Positions 1 through 12,290 of a stretch of DNA of 64,000 nucleotides are shown here, piece by piece; the first letter of the stretch is position 1, and every line of letters begins with the position of its first letter. Origin of the DNA: Gnetum montanum. Taxonomy: Eukaryota; Streptophyta; Gnetopsida; Gnetales; Gnetaceae. Where the stretch lies: the NCBI GenBank assembly GCA_015680685.1, contig MNCI01020717.1, positions 255,593 through 319,592 on the forward strand. Direction: 5' to 3'. The position numbers were made by a program, and so were the translations under genes. Below the pieces are notes generated by a model. It had not been told where the DNA came from. It saw only the letters and a list, made by a program, of their open reading frames with translations, and did not search any database.

Positions 1-701
1 CGCCCAGATGTGGAAGGAGAGGGTGAATGATGAGATGAAGGAGAAGAAGAAGGGGATCCATCACCATGGTGATGTTTCTTGCCTTCTCTTCGGCTGCTTC
101 GGCCTCGATCGTTGTCATGATCCAAATGTCTGTCATTAGTGCAAGTGATTGTTCCTACCGTGAATAGCTGGTGCTCACGGGGATCAGAGCCTGGAATATG
201 TATCGTGGATCTAAGGCCCTGATGCCTAACCTCTTCACTAGAGTGAGGAGGAGGAACATCATTTTCTGAGAAACCCATCGTGAGGGGTTCCTCTTCTCCT
301 ATTACACTAATGACGTGGGGAACCTTGCCCTTCAATAGTGAATGTTGACTCTCCTGCCTTGCATCCCGAATATCTTGGGCGTTTGTGGGATGATAATCCC
401 TTGTGTCATAATCATCCAAAACGTATTCAGCAAGAAGCTCATGCATGCCATACTGTACCAAAGCACGGGAAAGCATGTTGGAAGTGGATCGATCTGGGGG
501 TAACACGATGTTACCTTGCATGTCTCTCCACTGCAGTTGCTCATCTTCATGGAAAACAAAGGTAAAATCTGGCACATACTCATCGGGATGAGTATATGTG
601 ACTTTGGATTGTTGAGGACATGGTTGATTGCGGTTATGCGTATGATCCTGACTTTCTCTTGTATTGTCCTTAGGTGAGTTGATTTCATGAGAAGAAGCCA
701 T
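1..701 (-). CDS. Athila-type gag, N-terminal part, open frame running off the window (element E1)
   Basis: The frame starts at the ATG at 701-699 on the minus strand and stays open for 233 codons to the left edge without a stop. The product begins MASSHEINSP, has a conserved block around THPDEYVPDFTF and a WRDMQGNIVLPPDRS segment, then a Ser/Pro-rich stretch near the edge. It aligns along its whole length with the stop-riddled gag N-terminus of element N (14891-15670), which starts at the same distance from the same kind of primer site. The known role of such a protein is to form the retrotransposon particle; the capsid core would lie beyond the edge. The intact frame and high CpG content suggest a recent insertion. 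This is seen directly; lineage is inferred from N, whose protease is Athila-like. Confidence 0.8.
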   Translation of the reverse strand, partial: MASSHEINSPKDNTRESQDHTHNRNQPCPQQSKVTYTHPDEYVPDFTFVFHEDEQLQWRDMQGNIVLPPDRSTSNMLSRALVQYGMHELLAEYVLDDYDTRDYHPTNAQDIRDARQESQHSLLKGKVPHVISVIGEEEPLTMGFSENDVPPPHSSEEVRHQGLRSTIHIPGSDPREHQLFTVGTITCTNDRHLDHDNDRGRSSRREGKKHHHGDGSPSSSPSSHHSPSPSTSG

Positions 702-827
702 TTCTAATGGTGTGCAGTTTTACCGTTATTTGTTGTTCTGAATTAACTGATTAACCCTAAGGTTCGTTTTAGGCTCACAACGATGTGAGTGATATCCCTT
801 ATGTTTAATTGACGTGAAAACACTTAG

Positions 828-845
828 TCCCCGGCAACGGTGCCA
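828..845 (-). promoter_or_regulatory. Primer binding site of E1, tRNA-Asp type
   Basis: On the minus strand the 18 bases read TGGCACCGTTGCCGGGGA, one base after the LTR end. This is the complement of the 3' end of plant tRNA-Asp with one mismatch, the usual primer of Athila-type elements. Confidence 0.9.
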
Positions 846-1561
846 ATGATGAGTGGCGAGGTACCCTTACACTCAACCATACGAATACGAGCGTACACGC
901 GCGATCCGGTCAAACTCTGCAGACTAAATGCCTTAACGCCACAAGAAACACTTGGGGTTAATCGTTCGTTGTCTTCCCAGGCTTGCTTGTAAGTGTCACG
1001 GTGTATGGTTAAGCAAGTCTGAGGTATGTGATTTTTTTGGTATTTTCGGCTTATCTTCTATGCTATCAGGGGAAAGGGTTGAGAAACTAAGCTAACTCTA
1101 ACTAAAGATCTAAGTCTAAATTAACTAGCGTCAGCATTCGTTCCCACTTACTAGACACACCCTGAACTATGCAACTGTGGCTTACCAAATGCTAATCGTT
1201 ACTGGGATTGCCACACGTAACGCAAGTGCTCGAAGTGGTCGTACTGAGGTACCTATTTAGCTTAAGTGTGATAAGCAACCGATTGTTTAGCTAGCCGTAC
1301 ACACCCGTGGGTGCTCGTAACTAAGTCGTACTTATCACANATGAAAGCAACAAATGAAACCACGTGCTGCAAGGTTTATCCAATCAAGTTCGTCTTTATT
1401 GCTGTACACAACTTGGGTTTAGGTTTACAAGTTTCTCGAATAAAGAGCCGTTCACTCTAGGACTCCTACTGTGGGCACATGGGAAAAATTCTAACTCTGG
1501 AGTGATCAATCTGCCAGAGCTTCGCTACACTAGCCAGGATTGGGAAATGAAGGGAGTGCCG

Positions 1562-1578
1562 CCTCTTATTTATAGATA
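1562..1578 (-). promoter_or_regulatory. TATA box of E1 LTR
   Basis: On the minus strand it reads TATCTATAAATAAGAGG. The same TATAAATAAGAGG string occurs in the LTRs of N and E4, about 20-40 bases downstream of the palindromes. It is the likely start of LTR transcription. Confidence 0.75.
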
Positions 1579-1589
1579 TGACGACGGGA

Positions 1590-1667
1590 CGCGATATCGC
1601 GTACGCGATATCGCAGGAGAAGATGCGATATCGCGGCGGCCGCGATATCGCGTACATGATATCGCGG
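1590..1667. repeat. Five palindromic 12-mers (CGCGATATCGCG type) in U3
   Basis: Copies start near 1590, 1604, 1624, 1641 and 1656; two are the perfect palindrome CGCGATATCGCG. They lie just upstream of the TATA box. E4 has two copies, and N has decayed copies. Confidence 0.85.
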
Positions 1668-1690
1668 CACATGTAGGTCGCGTCTCATCA

Positions 1691-2095
1691 CTTGTTATAG
1701 TTGTTTTTATGTGTTGGATACTATAGCCCTTAGGACTATGTATTTTCATTATATTTTTTTTTGATCATATGGTGCACAGTGCAACTATGACTATGAGACA
1801 TGAATGTTACTATTTTATTGTTTGTCACACAGTGTGACTATTATAAGTATTTTAGTTTTATGACAACTTTATATCTTGTATATTATTTCTTAGTTTGGTT
1901 TGGTTTAATATTTTTGTTGCATAAAATTTCTAAGCATTAAGATAACAAGGTTATGAAGCGAAGTAAGAATGTAAAACAAGGTATAATCAAAAACAAAAAA
2001 GTGAATGAGCCATGTGGTACATGTAAACTGGGTAAAAGGAAAACATGAATTTACCAATTTTAGGCCTCGGAAAGGCACCAGTTTCAAGCCCTAGT

Positions 2096-2139
<44 letters not shown>

Positions 2140-2392
2140 NTTCTATTTTTTATGATGTTTTATAGTTCTAAGTAAATGTAAAAGAAGAAGATATGAATTC
2201 TACTTTAATGTGAAGATGTAAAGTAAGGCTGTGTAATAAAAGACAAATATAATGTAATAGGGAAAAAGCTGAAAATAAAGGCAAACATGTAAATAAAATA
2301 AAAAACATGGCTACAAATTAAAAGAATAGGAAATATCATACAAGGTTAAGTAAGTAGGAATCATACTAAATTGTACAACTATTTTCTAATCT
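1691..2392. other. Noncoding spacer of Tat-type element A, downstream of protease
   Basis: No coding frame is visible. It matches the spacers at 28750-29540 and 36475-37150. Shared landmarks are a GTGCACAGTGCAAC/CACACAGTGTGAC palindrome (about 1769-1850), and one GGCCT-type minisatellite unit near 2060-2095. A T-run at 2099-2139 ends in an N at 2140 and is probably an assembly weak point. E1 begins at its left edge. Confidence 0.6.
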
Positions 2393-5300
2393 TCAAGAGA
2401 TTAGGGAATGTGTAAGGTCCAAGTTGTAGAATTTTGTACTCCCTATCCCTTCACTAATGATGTTAAATGAGAGATCATCCCATGTTTTGTTCATGGCCTC
2501 TAGGTTTTTGATCTTGGTATGCTTGACATCATTGTGATTATTTGTTTTATTTTGGCTTATGGGATTGTTAATGAACAATGGGATCATGCTATCTCCATGA
2601 ATGATAATTTTACCTCCCTTGTAAGGTAGGTGAATTTCTTGATGAAGTGGATAAGAGACCACTTGTAATTTCACTAACTAGGGTCTTCCTAAAATTAGAT
2701 TAAATCTTGGCATCTCTTCTACTACTAGGAAATTAGTAGAGTTTTGGAATTATTCTCTAGCTATGAAATCAAGAAAAATAGATCCCTTTACAACCACCTA
2801 TGATTCATTAAATAATTTAAATGTGGAAGTTGAGGTATTCTACATGTGCTTCACCAAGCCCAATTACTCCATAATTGGAAAGGATATGACATTTGTAGTT
2901 GTCCCATCATCTACATGCACCCAATCCACCTTGTATTGTCCTACCCTTATCATTATAAATAAAGGGACTTTCAAAACTTCATCATTTTGTGAGTTTATTT
3001 TAACCTTAGTATCATGAAACATTATGGTGTGTAACTTTGTATTTTTCCTAGGTGAGGAAGGCACTGTCATTACATGGATGGAATCTTTGTTGGTAGGGAT
3101 ATCTTAACCTATAGGAATATATACCAAAATCTTAACTAATGCTTCACAGTGAGCATGGGAGATCATAACTAAGTCATATAGGCTTAGGGAAGTCTTTTTC
3201 TACTTGAGAAAAAGTTTGACCTACCCCATGGTAGTGAGGAAATCTTTATCATTGTTAGATACTTTTTCGTTCTTACTAGCTTTGAATTATTCCATTCTAC
3301 CTAGGAGTTTGATCTCATGTTTCAAGGATTGTTGTTTAGCTTTCTTTGTTTTTTCTTATTTTTGATTATCTCCTATATTTTGGCTTATGAATGCAAGTTG
3401 TGCATTGGGGTCCATGTGTATAGCAAAAATTGGAGTAGGTTTAAGTGAGTGTACTTCCTTTCACACCTCATGCAATCATTGTCCTTAGCCTTAGGCTTCG
3501 GAAATACTTTTTTACATTTCTTTGGAGGTGATTTCTTCTAATTTGGTTAAGGAGTTGAATATTGGGCTACCACAAGAGGTCATTGATCATTTTGGCTTAT
3601 ATATGTAGAGGTAGGGGGTACTCAGATCATGAAAGGAGTCTTTGATGATGTCACTCTTATAACAAAAAAAGAGCTAGAACTTGTACAAGTTTGTTCATTA
3701 AAATGAGGTACCTTAAACACAAATGAAGCCTTGATAGTTTTAGGCTTATCATTGATGTTTAAGGTGGTGATGGCAAAAGGTTCATTAGTAGCATCAATAG
3801 GGTCTTTGTACACTTGCATCAATTAATTTTTGGGATTGATTGGATTTGAAGCATCTAAAACTAACTCTCCACTATTTATCATCTTCTGCAAGTCATCTTT
3901 TAAGGCTAAGAAAAAAATTAGTGTCATGACCTGGTAACTAATGATAATGGAAGAATCATTCTAGCTTGAAGTATATTGATACAAATGGATCATATTTCAT
4001 TACTATAGAAGGGTTCTTAGTAGTATTACATAACTGATCATGCCTCTTTTGAGCATTTCCAGATAGTTTTTTATATTGTATGAGATTACTCTTTAGTAAC
4101 TGATCAAGAAGCTCTAATGGTTTTAATGGAAGTCTATTGTACTTAAATCCATATTTTTGCTTAAATTTAGGTATTTTTGGGTTATATGTTGATGCCCCAA
4201 ATGTTGAAGTTTGAGGGGCAGTTCTAGGAATCTTAGGTTGTGTCATTTTGGGCCCCTGTGTTATTTTTGTTTATTTGGTCACTGTGGCCACAACTATGTG
4301 ATTTTTTCCCTTGTCTCAATCCTTTATTGTATGTTAAACTTTATATGCTATATAAGTTGGATCATTACTTACCTTAGTGACATCCTCTATGTTTTTTGTT
4401 TGGGAGAAAGCTTGACAAAGGGACCGTGGGTCTAGATAGTATATTTTAGAGTTGATGAAATTATTAATGAACTCCTTGAAGATGGACAGAAGATGCATTT
4501 TAGTGATGGATTCAAGAATCTTATTAAGGAGAGAATTTCATTGCTATATGAACTTTTGAATAGGTTCAAGAGGCCTCTCCTTATCTTTCATAAATTGATT
4601 GAATATTGTGTTAGATTTCAAGTTATACTTAAAATGGTTAATGAATTAGACAATCAAGTCCTTTAAGAATGCAATGGAACCTCTAGGTAGGACATGGTAC
4701 CAATCTAAGGCTTTCTTGGTTAAAGATATAGGGAAGACACACATCACACTATGGGGCCAAATTTACAACAATAAGCACTTAGAGTGGAAGGTGATGAGGT
4801 ATGAGTTTGGATAACCCTCACCATTATACTTGATAAATTGTGAGATAAGAATGCTCATAGGAAGAGTTATTAAGAGATGGTAGGACTAATAGGGTCATCT
4901 TGAAAGAAGTCCATGATCTTGACCATTTGGGTGGTTAAGGCTCTGAGCTTTCATAGCTCTTCAATGAGGTCTTGAATCATTAAGAAGGCTTGATCCAAGC
5001 CTTGGGGTATCCTTGTAGGTTGTGGTATTTGTATAAGTTGCTGCAAAGGGAGGTGAGAGACTTGAGGCCATGCTATAGGCATAAATATTTATGGTAAAGG
5101 CTAGGTAATCATTATGGTGGGAGGGTTAAACAAAGAAAATGAGGTTTGAATTGGGAGCTAAGGGATGAAAGGACAAATAATATATATGAGGCTTGAGATG
5201 CTTGGGATCCCAAGGAGGGGCCTGCTAGGATAGAGAAAGAAAATGATGTAAAGGATATCACTAGTGATGACCATAAAGGATGGGGTTGATTTGCAAATGA

Positions 5301-5915
5301 CATCATAGAGAACAAGGATACGGAGTGGGCCGCTAACTAGGACTAGTGCACTATTGTAATAGGCATTCATGTGAACATTGTAGAGAGAAAGGAAGTAGAT
5401 TGAGGGGCTTAACTTACTGAGGACATGAGGGGTGTATAGTTATGGGTAGTTGCTTATGGAGTTGACTATTGAAACAATCTCTCTATGAACATGTCTTGTT
5501 CATGTTCTACTTCGAATTCATCTTGGTCTTCCTAGTTTTCTTCTAAACACATCTCCTTACTTACCTTATCTAACTCTACAAGTTATGCTAGCATGTGTGT
5601 GTGGAAATCTATAATCTCAATATGGTCATAAGGGAAAGGAATGTACTCCTTTCCATTTTGATGAATGATCTTAAATTGACATTTATACTATGATTTCATG
5701 TGTGGAATGGATAGGCCAGCTTGTATCATAGCGTAAATGAAGTTATAATATTATTTATTAATGTTCATGTAGGATGGGTCTAACCCTAGTTGTCTAAGAT
5801 ATTTCATGTGCTTCACTATGGTAGGACCCTTATGATCATAAATATAGATGGAGTCTTGGCTAGAGGCCATGCACACTATGTTGTGTGGTAGAACTATTGA
5901 ATGTTGAAAAGGCAT
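2393..5915 (-). pseudogene. Decayed gag-protease of Tat-type element A
   Basis: Reading from high to low coordinates, gag starts at an ATG at 5915 (MPFQHSIVLPHNIV). It has a conserved block PSYMNIN..YYNFIYA shared with element D (54632 on), a capsid core, and a nucleocapsid motif near 3890-3960 (FHYH then GHDTNFFLSLKDDLQKMI). The aspartic protease lies at about 2864-3070, with VHVDDGTTTN at the active site. A C-terminal piece at 2393-2674 (LQVVSYPLHQEIHLPY) follows. Known role: particle protein and its maturation protease. The frame is broken by many stops and frameshifts, mostly TAG or TGA where Gln, Arg or Trp is expected. The DDG triplet is shared with B and C, so it is probably ancestral. 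Not functional. Confidence 0.8.
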
Positions 5916-5999
5916 AAACCATATGGGGCTAACACATTGGGTGAGCTTTGGACCAGCCTACTAACATTTTAATGAAAGTTAAAACCTTTATCATGAATA

Positions 6000-6400
6000 A
6001 CTTTAGCTTATAAAGCTTCAGCTTATGTGAGTTTTTAGCTTACATAGCTTCAACTTATGTAAGTTTTTAGCTTACAAAGCTTTCATAATTGCAACAACCT
6101 CAACATATAAGCTAGAACTACCTTAGCATATAAACCAAAATTGCCACATCATATAATCTAGAACTCCTACAACATATAGGTCGAAACTACCCAACATATA
6201 AGTTAGAATTACCTTAGCATATAAGCTGGAATTGTCTCAACATATAATTTGAAACTACCTTAACATATAAACTAGAATTGCCCCAACATATAAGCTAGAA
6301 CTGCCTTAGCATATAAGTTGGAACTACCTTAGCATATAAGCTAGAACTACTTCAACATATAAGCCAAAATTGCCTTAGCATATAAGCTAGGATAGTTATG
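6000..6400. repeat. Leader minisatellites of element A
   Basis: First come three units of about 32 bp (AGCTTATAAAGCTTCAGC type, 6003-6080). About twelve degenerate units of about 24 bp follow (6098-6395), with consensus near CATATAAGCTAGAACTACCT. They lie between gag and LTR, at the same place as the unrelated-looking array at 54190-54535 in D. Confidence 0.85.
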
Positions 6401-6681
6401 GGAAAAATAAATTTTTCTAGTAAAGCTGCTGAGCATAATTGGGCTAGATTCAAATAAGCTAACTACAAAACTGGCAATTAAGTTAGCTTAAACAGCAAAA
6501 ATAAATAGAAAATTGTAAATATGCTAATAATTAAGCTTGTGTGTTGATATGATAATAAGTAAGTTAGCTTATATATAAATGAGAAATAGGAGCAAAACTA
6601 CAAATACACTATCGAATACATTGGGTTATGATGAAGAATTTAGGTAGAGGCCCTCCTTCTAATGATAGAGACTATAGGGGT
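6401..6681. other. 5' leader of element A, next to LTR
   Basis: No coding frame. It holds the block TAGGTAGAGGCCCTCCTT at 6641-6658, whose complement follows the LTR in C (51505-51520) and D (53688-53704). It probably belongs to the primer-site region of this lineage, but I cannot match it to a tRNA. Confidence 0.5.
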
Positions 6682-8669
6682 TGAAAAATTCAGTGTTAGA
6701 TCCAATGGGCCTTAGATAAGGATCTGGAGCACCTTAAATGGTATGGTAGATTACTTTAAGACTTAGGGGATTTGTTATCAAAATGTTAAAAGAAGATGTG
6801 TGCAAAGGCAAAATTCCCAATGTAAATAACTTAATGGCAGAGAAATATATAAAGTGAAATAATGGTCACACAAATACATTGTAACTTTGTATTAAATATA
6901 AGGAAGTTCAATGAAACAATTTAGAAAATACAAGTTATAGGCTTTAAAAGCCCAAAAACCTAAAAGATATTCTTGAAATTTGATGCAAAGTGTATTTTGA
7001 AATGAGATTCATGCTTGAATGCCTTAGATGATCTAACTTGGAACTTTATCTGCCACTAGTTTTCTTTATCATAGTTGTTCTCACTAAATGGAAGGTTGTG
7101 GTAGTTATGGACTTTTGAAGTTTTCACTACTCCAGATGTCTTTGGTTTGGCCTAAATGGTCAACATTTCCAAAAGTTCTGAATAGGTGCATGATGTTGGT
7201 TTAAATAGGTTAAAGTGTTGTTGATTGTTGGTTGATTGTTGTAGCATGTCAAATAATTTTTACAAGCATAATATGGAGTATATGAATGCTAGCATAATTT
7301 GGGTTTTGGTCCAAAATTCTAGTGTAAATGGAATTTTCCATCAACATATATGCCAACGTATACAAACTTTGGTTTAAATCTCTGGCTTAATTGGCAATGT
7401 CCATTGACATATATGCCATTTTGGGCAATTTTATGCTAGCATAATTGGCATTTCCATCACCCAAATTTGTAGCTCATGAACTTATGGCATATATAGCTTT
7501 TTTTGTCAATGTTGTAGCATATTTATGCTATTTTCCCAGCATATATGCTACTAACATTTTGGCTTTTATTGTCAAATTTTAGTAGTGTACTTATATTTTT
7601 GGCATCTATATGCTAGCTTGAATGGGACATTCATCTTATAAGTTGCAAATTACATCTTTGTATGGTAGAAACAATTGAAATTAAGCTAAGGAAAAAGCCA
7701 TGATGTGGGATTCTCAATGGGAAAATGGACAATTATTTCTACCTTTGAAATTTCCATTAAATTACAAGGACCACACATGCAATTGCAAAATTTATTTGGA
7801 GTGTTTTAGGCTAGCTTGCCTAGCCTGTGTAACATCCAACAAGCCTTAATAGAAAGTTGCAGGAAAGAGTTACTAGAGTAGTGATGGTGGTGTTGTAGGG
7901 CATGCACGAGGGTTTGAGGGCAATGAGAGGGTAGAGTAGAGCTGCATAGGAGTAGTTAGAGTAATGGTAATGCTAAGGCAAGGTGAATTGGAATGTGTGT
8001 AAGGGTTTTGTGGCAAGGCCCTTACTACTATGGTAGGTGGTTGTGATGCCTCATGATAGAATCATAAGGCCCCATCACACAACTGTGTGGTGTGGTGGCC
8101 TATGTCAGCTTGTGTGATCCCCCCTTATGGGGTAACATGACCTTTAAGGGCTCATGGGGCCCTATAAGGGCTACATGTCCCTTTAAAAGGGCAATGTGGC
8201 CCTTGCAAGCCTACAGTGTTGGGAAACACTATCGAGGCTTTCATTATAGCAGTGATGCAAGAAGGATGGCATCATAGTGAAAGGATATGTTCATGGGACA
8301 TGGTAGGTGTAGCGACTGAAGGGTACATGCGAAGGATGAGAAGGTGGCCAATGGCCAAGCAATGACATTGTTCAGTGGAAGTGTAGTAGTGGTTAGGTTG
8401 GCGTAAGGCATAACCCCTTGTAGGGCTTGCATGATCCATTGAGGGCATGTGCTGCTTGTGCAGCTTATTATCAAGATTGTGTGACCCATTGCAAGTCCTT
8501 TACAACTAATGGAAGGTGTAAGATTGTGTGGTGGTAGTGGTGGATTAATGCTTCAATGGCACAAATGTGGTGTAGGGTAGTGTAGCTATTAGTGTGGTGT
8601 AGGGTGAGAAAAGTGTAAGACAATGCAAGCCCATAGAGGGAAGTGCAGTAGAAGTGCATAGAAGGAGGT
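6682..8669 (-). mobile_element. LTR of element A, first part (split by B)
   Basis: About 6682-7130 matches, in reverse complement, the LTR end of D at 53202-53666. The rest is AT-rich with repeated CATATATGCC and GCTAGCATAATTGG motifs (7290-7620), and a run of GGGCCC-rich short palindromes near 8140-8200. Element B interrupts it at 8670, with GAGGT at 8665-8669 as the target duplication. No gene is supported; the small open frames here are not conserved. The far LTR boundary beyond B is uncertain. Confidence 0.6.
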
Positions 8670-10094
8670 TGTAGTGATTGAAAATCTCAGTTTGCGAAGA
8701 AATTGAGAATTCCCAATGAAACAACCTTACCTCTAGATCCTAAGAACCTTTTTGAAAAATGGAATCCGACATGCCCTGCATGGTTCAATAGATCACCCAA
8801 GGACTTAAAGGAGGGCAAAATAAGATAATGAAATTAAAAATGTAAAATGTAAATATGATATTAAATGCACTAAAAATAAAACAAATAAATATAAATTTCA
8901 CACAAATGGAACTATAACCTTTATTGAAAAAATAAAGGTAGAGGCTAGAAATATGTACAAATGTGCTTGAGAGGAGAGTAGGGGGTTCACTTGGGTGGAG
9001 GTTTAGAATCCATTGAAACTTCTATGATTAGCTCCATGATCTAGAAGTTCTACCACTCCTGATGCTTTTGAACCTTAGTTGCTCTTACACTAGATCTACA
9101 ACATTGTTGAAGCAAGGGGTGAGAGGTGTGAGGGATTTGAATTACAAAAGTGAGCAACTCTAGAAGTTTGGATTCCTAGGTGCTCAATGTTGATGTCAAT
9201 GTCTCACAAATATCAAAGGAGGAATAACAAGGGTAACAATGGCTATGGGTTCCATGTTGGGGAATTCAAGAAGCTCTGTGTGTGCTCAAAGCTCTAGAAA
9301 AAAAATCCCAAAAATGCAAAAGTATGTAATACTTTCATAGTCTTGGTACTTGGATTTTATAGGATTTTGGACAATAAATTTGGCTGAAATTTCTGCTTGA
9401 TTGTTGCTTCAAATTCTACTTGATTGTTGAAAAAAATTTGGCTACGTGTAGGTGTGGTGGGTGTTCAAATTTAGCAGGCTTACTATGTATGGTAAGTGTT
9501 ATAACCCCATGGCCATTTTGTTTACTAAAAATAGTAAATTAGAATTTCATCCTTGCTAGCTCTTTTCATCCACACTAGGCCTTCCAATAGCAACGTTGAT
9601 ATGTAGGATCCTCACTGGAGTTGGTGCAATGTTGAAATCTTGGACCATGCTGGAGCAATACTAGGTGGGAAAGGGGGGGGGGGGGGGGGGGGGGGGTTGG
9701 TGGTTTGCAGTGCTAGGGGTAAGGGCTATACCCCCTATGCTGAGCATGGTTTATGTCTTGCCTTTCAATGCTAGGGGTAGGTGAGTTATACCCCTCAACA
9801 GATATCTTGAGCATGGAAAATGTTATACCCCCCATAAACCGATCAAAATGCCAATTTTGGAACCCTAAAAGGAATTTTTAATTTCCAAATTCCAAATATA
9901 GACATTATATAACATTTTTCACTTCAAGGATGAGGCTTTGACCACTTATGAGACATTTTTTAGTCCTAAAAGAATAAAGTATGTGAGATTGCACCTCATG
10001 GATTGCAATCTTCATATTTACAATGAAGTTTAACCTTAGGTTTCATGGGGTGAAAGCTACAAAGGTTACAACATGCATTTTTGGTGGTTTTTCA
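8670..10094 (-). mobile_element. 3' LTR of element B
   Basis: It begins TGTAGTGATTG and ends TTTTTCA, next to a purine-rich tract (complement of TTGGCTCCTCTTTGTTGG at 10095-10112). It matches 33921-35346 throughout. A 24-base G-run sits at 9673-9696. Confidence 0.85.
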
Positions 10095-11018
10095 TTGGCT
10101 CCTCTTTGTTGGTGTCTAGAGGATTGATATGAGGGCCACTAATAAAAAATACAAAACACCACTACAAGTCCACCACCAATGTTCCCTCTACACACTTGAT
10201 CCAATTGTGTCAAACCATGCTAAAGAGTGCTTGTGATGATGGGATAAGTGTATTATGAGATGATGGTAATGAAATCATAGAGAAATGATCATGAGGATTA
10301 ACCATGCGTTCCATAGTTGACATCATGGCTATGGCACTAACATGTTGATCAGTCAGTGGTTTTGACACTTCATGTTTTTTGAGATATTGGTCACTTGGTG
10401 AATACATGTGAGGATCCAACATCTTGCACCAAGATTTCTTTAACCACCAAGCTCCTCCCTTTGTATGTTTGGAGCCATTGATTTTGAATTCTAGTCTTCA
10501 TAGGCCATTCTGGCTTCTTGATAATTTGCTTTTCTATTTTTTTTGTGTGAAACCTTCATTGGATTTCTTTGCCAAGGTTGATTTTGACATGGTTTTCCTA
10601 CTAAATGAGGTGTATTACATCAGTAGATTGAATGGATTTTCCATCAAGCAAAATGTATTACGCTTGATAAACTTGGTTTGGTTTTTCCATTGAATGAGAT
10701 GTGTTACATTTAGTAGGCTTGATGGTGGAGCATGATGAAGGGATGTCACATGACCAAGATGCATGAATGTCAAAGATAGGTCAAAACTTCTATTTAGGGT
10801 AAGGAAGACTATAATAACGTTATGAGGTTGGATTGAAGGAATGGTAATGAGGTGAACAAGCACTCTTGACATAGTAGGACAAACCCACTGAATCTCACAT
10901 GTCTAGGCCACATGATGACTTGCTATTGTGATGAGTTGCAGCTTTACAATGAATTCCAAGCTTCATCCTACTAGCACAAGTCCAAGAGTACAAGGAAAAA
11001 AGCAAAGAAAACATGTTA
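10095..11018. other. 3' untranslated region of element B
   Basis: It starts with the polypurine tract and matches 41045-41940 in C. It holds three degenerate repeats of about 50 bp at 10600-10735 (around GGTGTATTACATCAGTAG), conserved in C at 41480-41610. No conserved coding frame was seen; open frames here are not shared between B and C. Confidence 0.65.
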
Positions 11019-12290
11019 TCACAATATAATGCATAAGGCCACATAGAATGATAAAACTAGGCTACCATAGATCACCATGCTACAAAGTTTAACAGTTTCC
11101 TTGTTATGCAAAAGATCATCATGTAGGCTTTCTTGTTGTTGACCATGATGGTTGTCAATGCTAGCTATTGTAAGATACATGTAGTATGGTTTTAGATAGG
11201 AATCATTGTTTGGGATTGCCAAATCATTCCCATCCATGTTGGCTATCTTGAATGCTTTATTGCCATAGGCTTTAGTGACTAAGAAAGTTCCTTCCTAGTT
11301 GGCTAAGGATTTGTCTACATGCTCATAGAAGGCCTTGAGGACTAGGTATCCTTCCTTGATCTTACGCTTGGTGAAGTTGTGGTGGTATTGATGCTTCTAC
11401 CTCTCTTAATATCACTTGATGTGAGTAAGTGTTTGCACCTATTGCTCCTTCATCAAGTCTAGGTCCATGGTTCATAGATCCTTATGTTGTTCATCATTGA
11501 TGAAGTTAGATAAGGTCACTTGAAGCAATGTCACCTACAATTTAAGAGGTAAAATAGCTTCAAAACCATAAACCAGGATATAAAGGATTACACTAGTTGT
11601 CATATGATAGGTTGTTCTATAGGCCCAAAGTGCATGGATAAGCTACTCATGCCACTTGCACTTGTTATTGTTCAACATCATTTTGAGCAAGTTGATGATG
11701 ACCTTATTACTTGATTTTGCTTATTCATTGGCTTGAGGGTAATATGAAAATGAGGAGTGCTTGATGCCTATGTCATGAAAGAAGTTCTTTGTTTCTTGGC
11801 TCCTAAACTATGGTCCATTGCCTATGACTATGGTCATATGTATGTCGAAGCAAGCCACTATATTTTCCATTATAAATTTACAAACTTATTTAGATGTTGT
11901 TCTTCTTAAGGAAATAGTATCAACATACTTTGTGAAATATTTGGTTGCAATGATGATAAAGCTATGTCCTGTAGAAGACTTAGGCATTATAGGTCCAATG
12001 ATGTCCAACCCCCACCATTGGAATAACCAAGTTAACTGAGTAGTGTGTAACTCAGTTGGTGGTACATGTATAAGGTTACTATGCCATTGGAATATGTCAC
12101 AATTATTAACCTTCTACAATGATTCACTTTCCATATAGGGGTAGTAATAGCCTAACCATGTAATCTTAGAGGTTGTAGCTCTAGGTCCTATGTGTCCTCC
12201 ACATACATCCTCATGAACCTACTCTAGGATTGCTTAGGCTTTGGTTTTACCCAATCATACTAACAATATGTCATCATAGCACTATCAACA
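11019..12290 (-). pseudogene. Integrase of element B, decayed
   Basis: In minus-strand order: a zinc-binding HHCC region (GGHIGPRAT, then YYYPYM, about 12100-12230), the core with WGLDIIGP near 12000, the block GIKHSSFSYYPQANE near 11730, and a C-terminal tail ending PNNDSYLKPYY near 11160-11237, the usual end of Tat-type pol. Known role: inserts the cDNA into the host genome. The second catalytic Asp region reads IGNG instead of a DNG-type motif, and the catalytic Glu after YYPQAN reads Lys. One HHCC cysteine is replaced too. Together with several stops this is a dead integrase. Assignment is firm; exact ends are approximate. Confidence 0.9.

Larger units (their letters stand above)
847..1690 (-). 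mobile_element. 5' LTR of Athila-type element E1
   Basis: The 844-bp LTR runs between TGATGAG and CTCATCA ends (plus strand). The primer site and gag lie on its left, so the element is on the minus strand. It matches the LTRs of N (13980-14746, 19153-19952) and the start of E4 (63862-64000). It carries a TATA box and a row of CGCGATATCGCG palindromes in U3. One N sits at 1340. The other LTR lies outside the window, so the target duplication cannot be tested. Confidence 0.9.

Noticed and set aside
332-688. 118-codon minus-strand frame in E1
   Set aside because: It overlaps the longer frame 701-1 in another phase; the latter matches N and is the real one.
6098-6395. Possible CRISPR-like array
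   Set aside because: Units are degenerate with no alternating constant repeats and unique spacers; it is a minisatellite in a plant element leader.
8092-8659. Small frames in the LTR of A
   Set aside because: LTR sequence without conserved reading in the D copy.
10424-10693. 89-codon plus-strand frame in the 3' region of B
   Set aside because: The homologous region of C has no matching frame.
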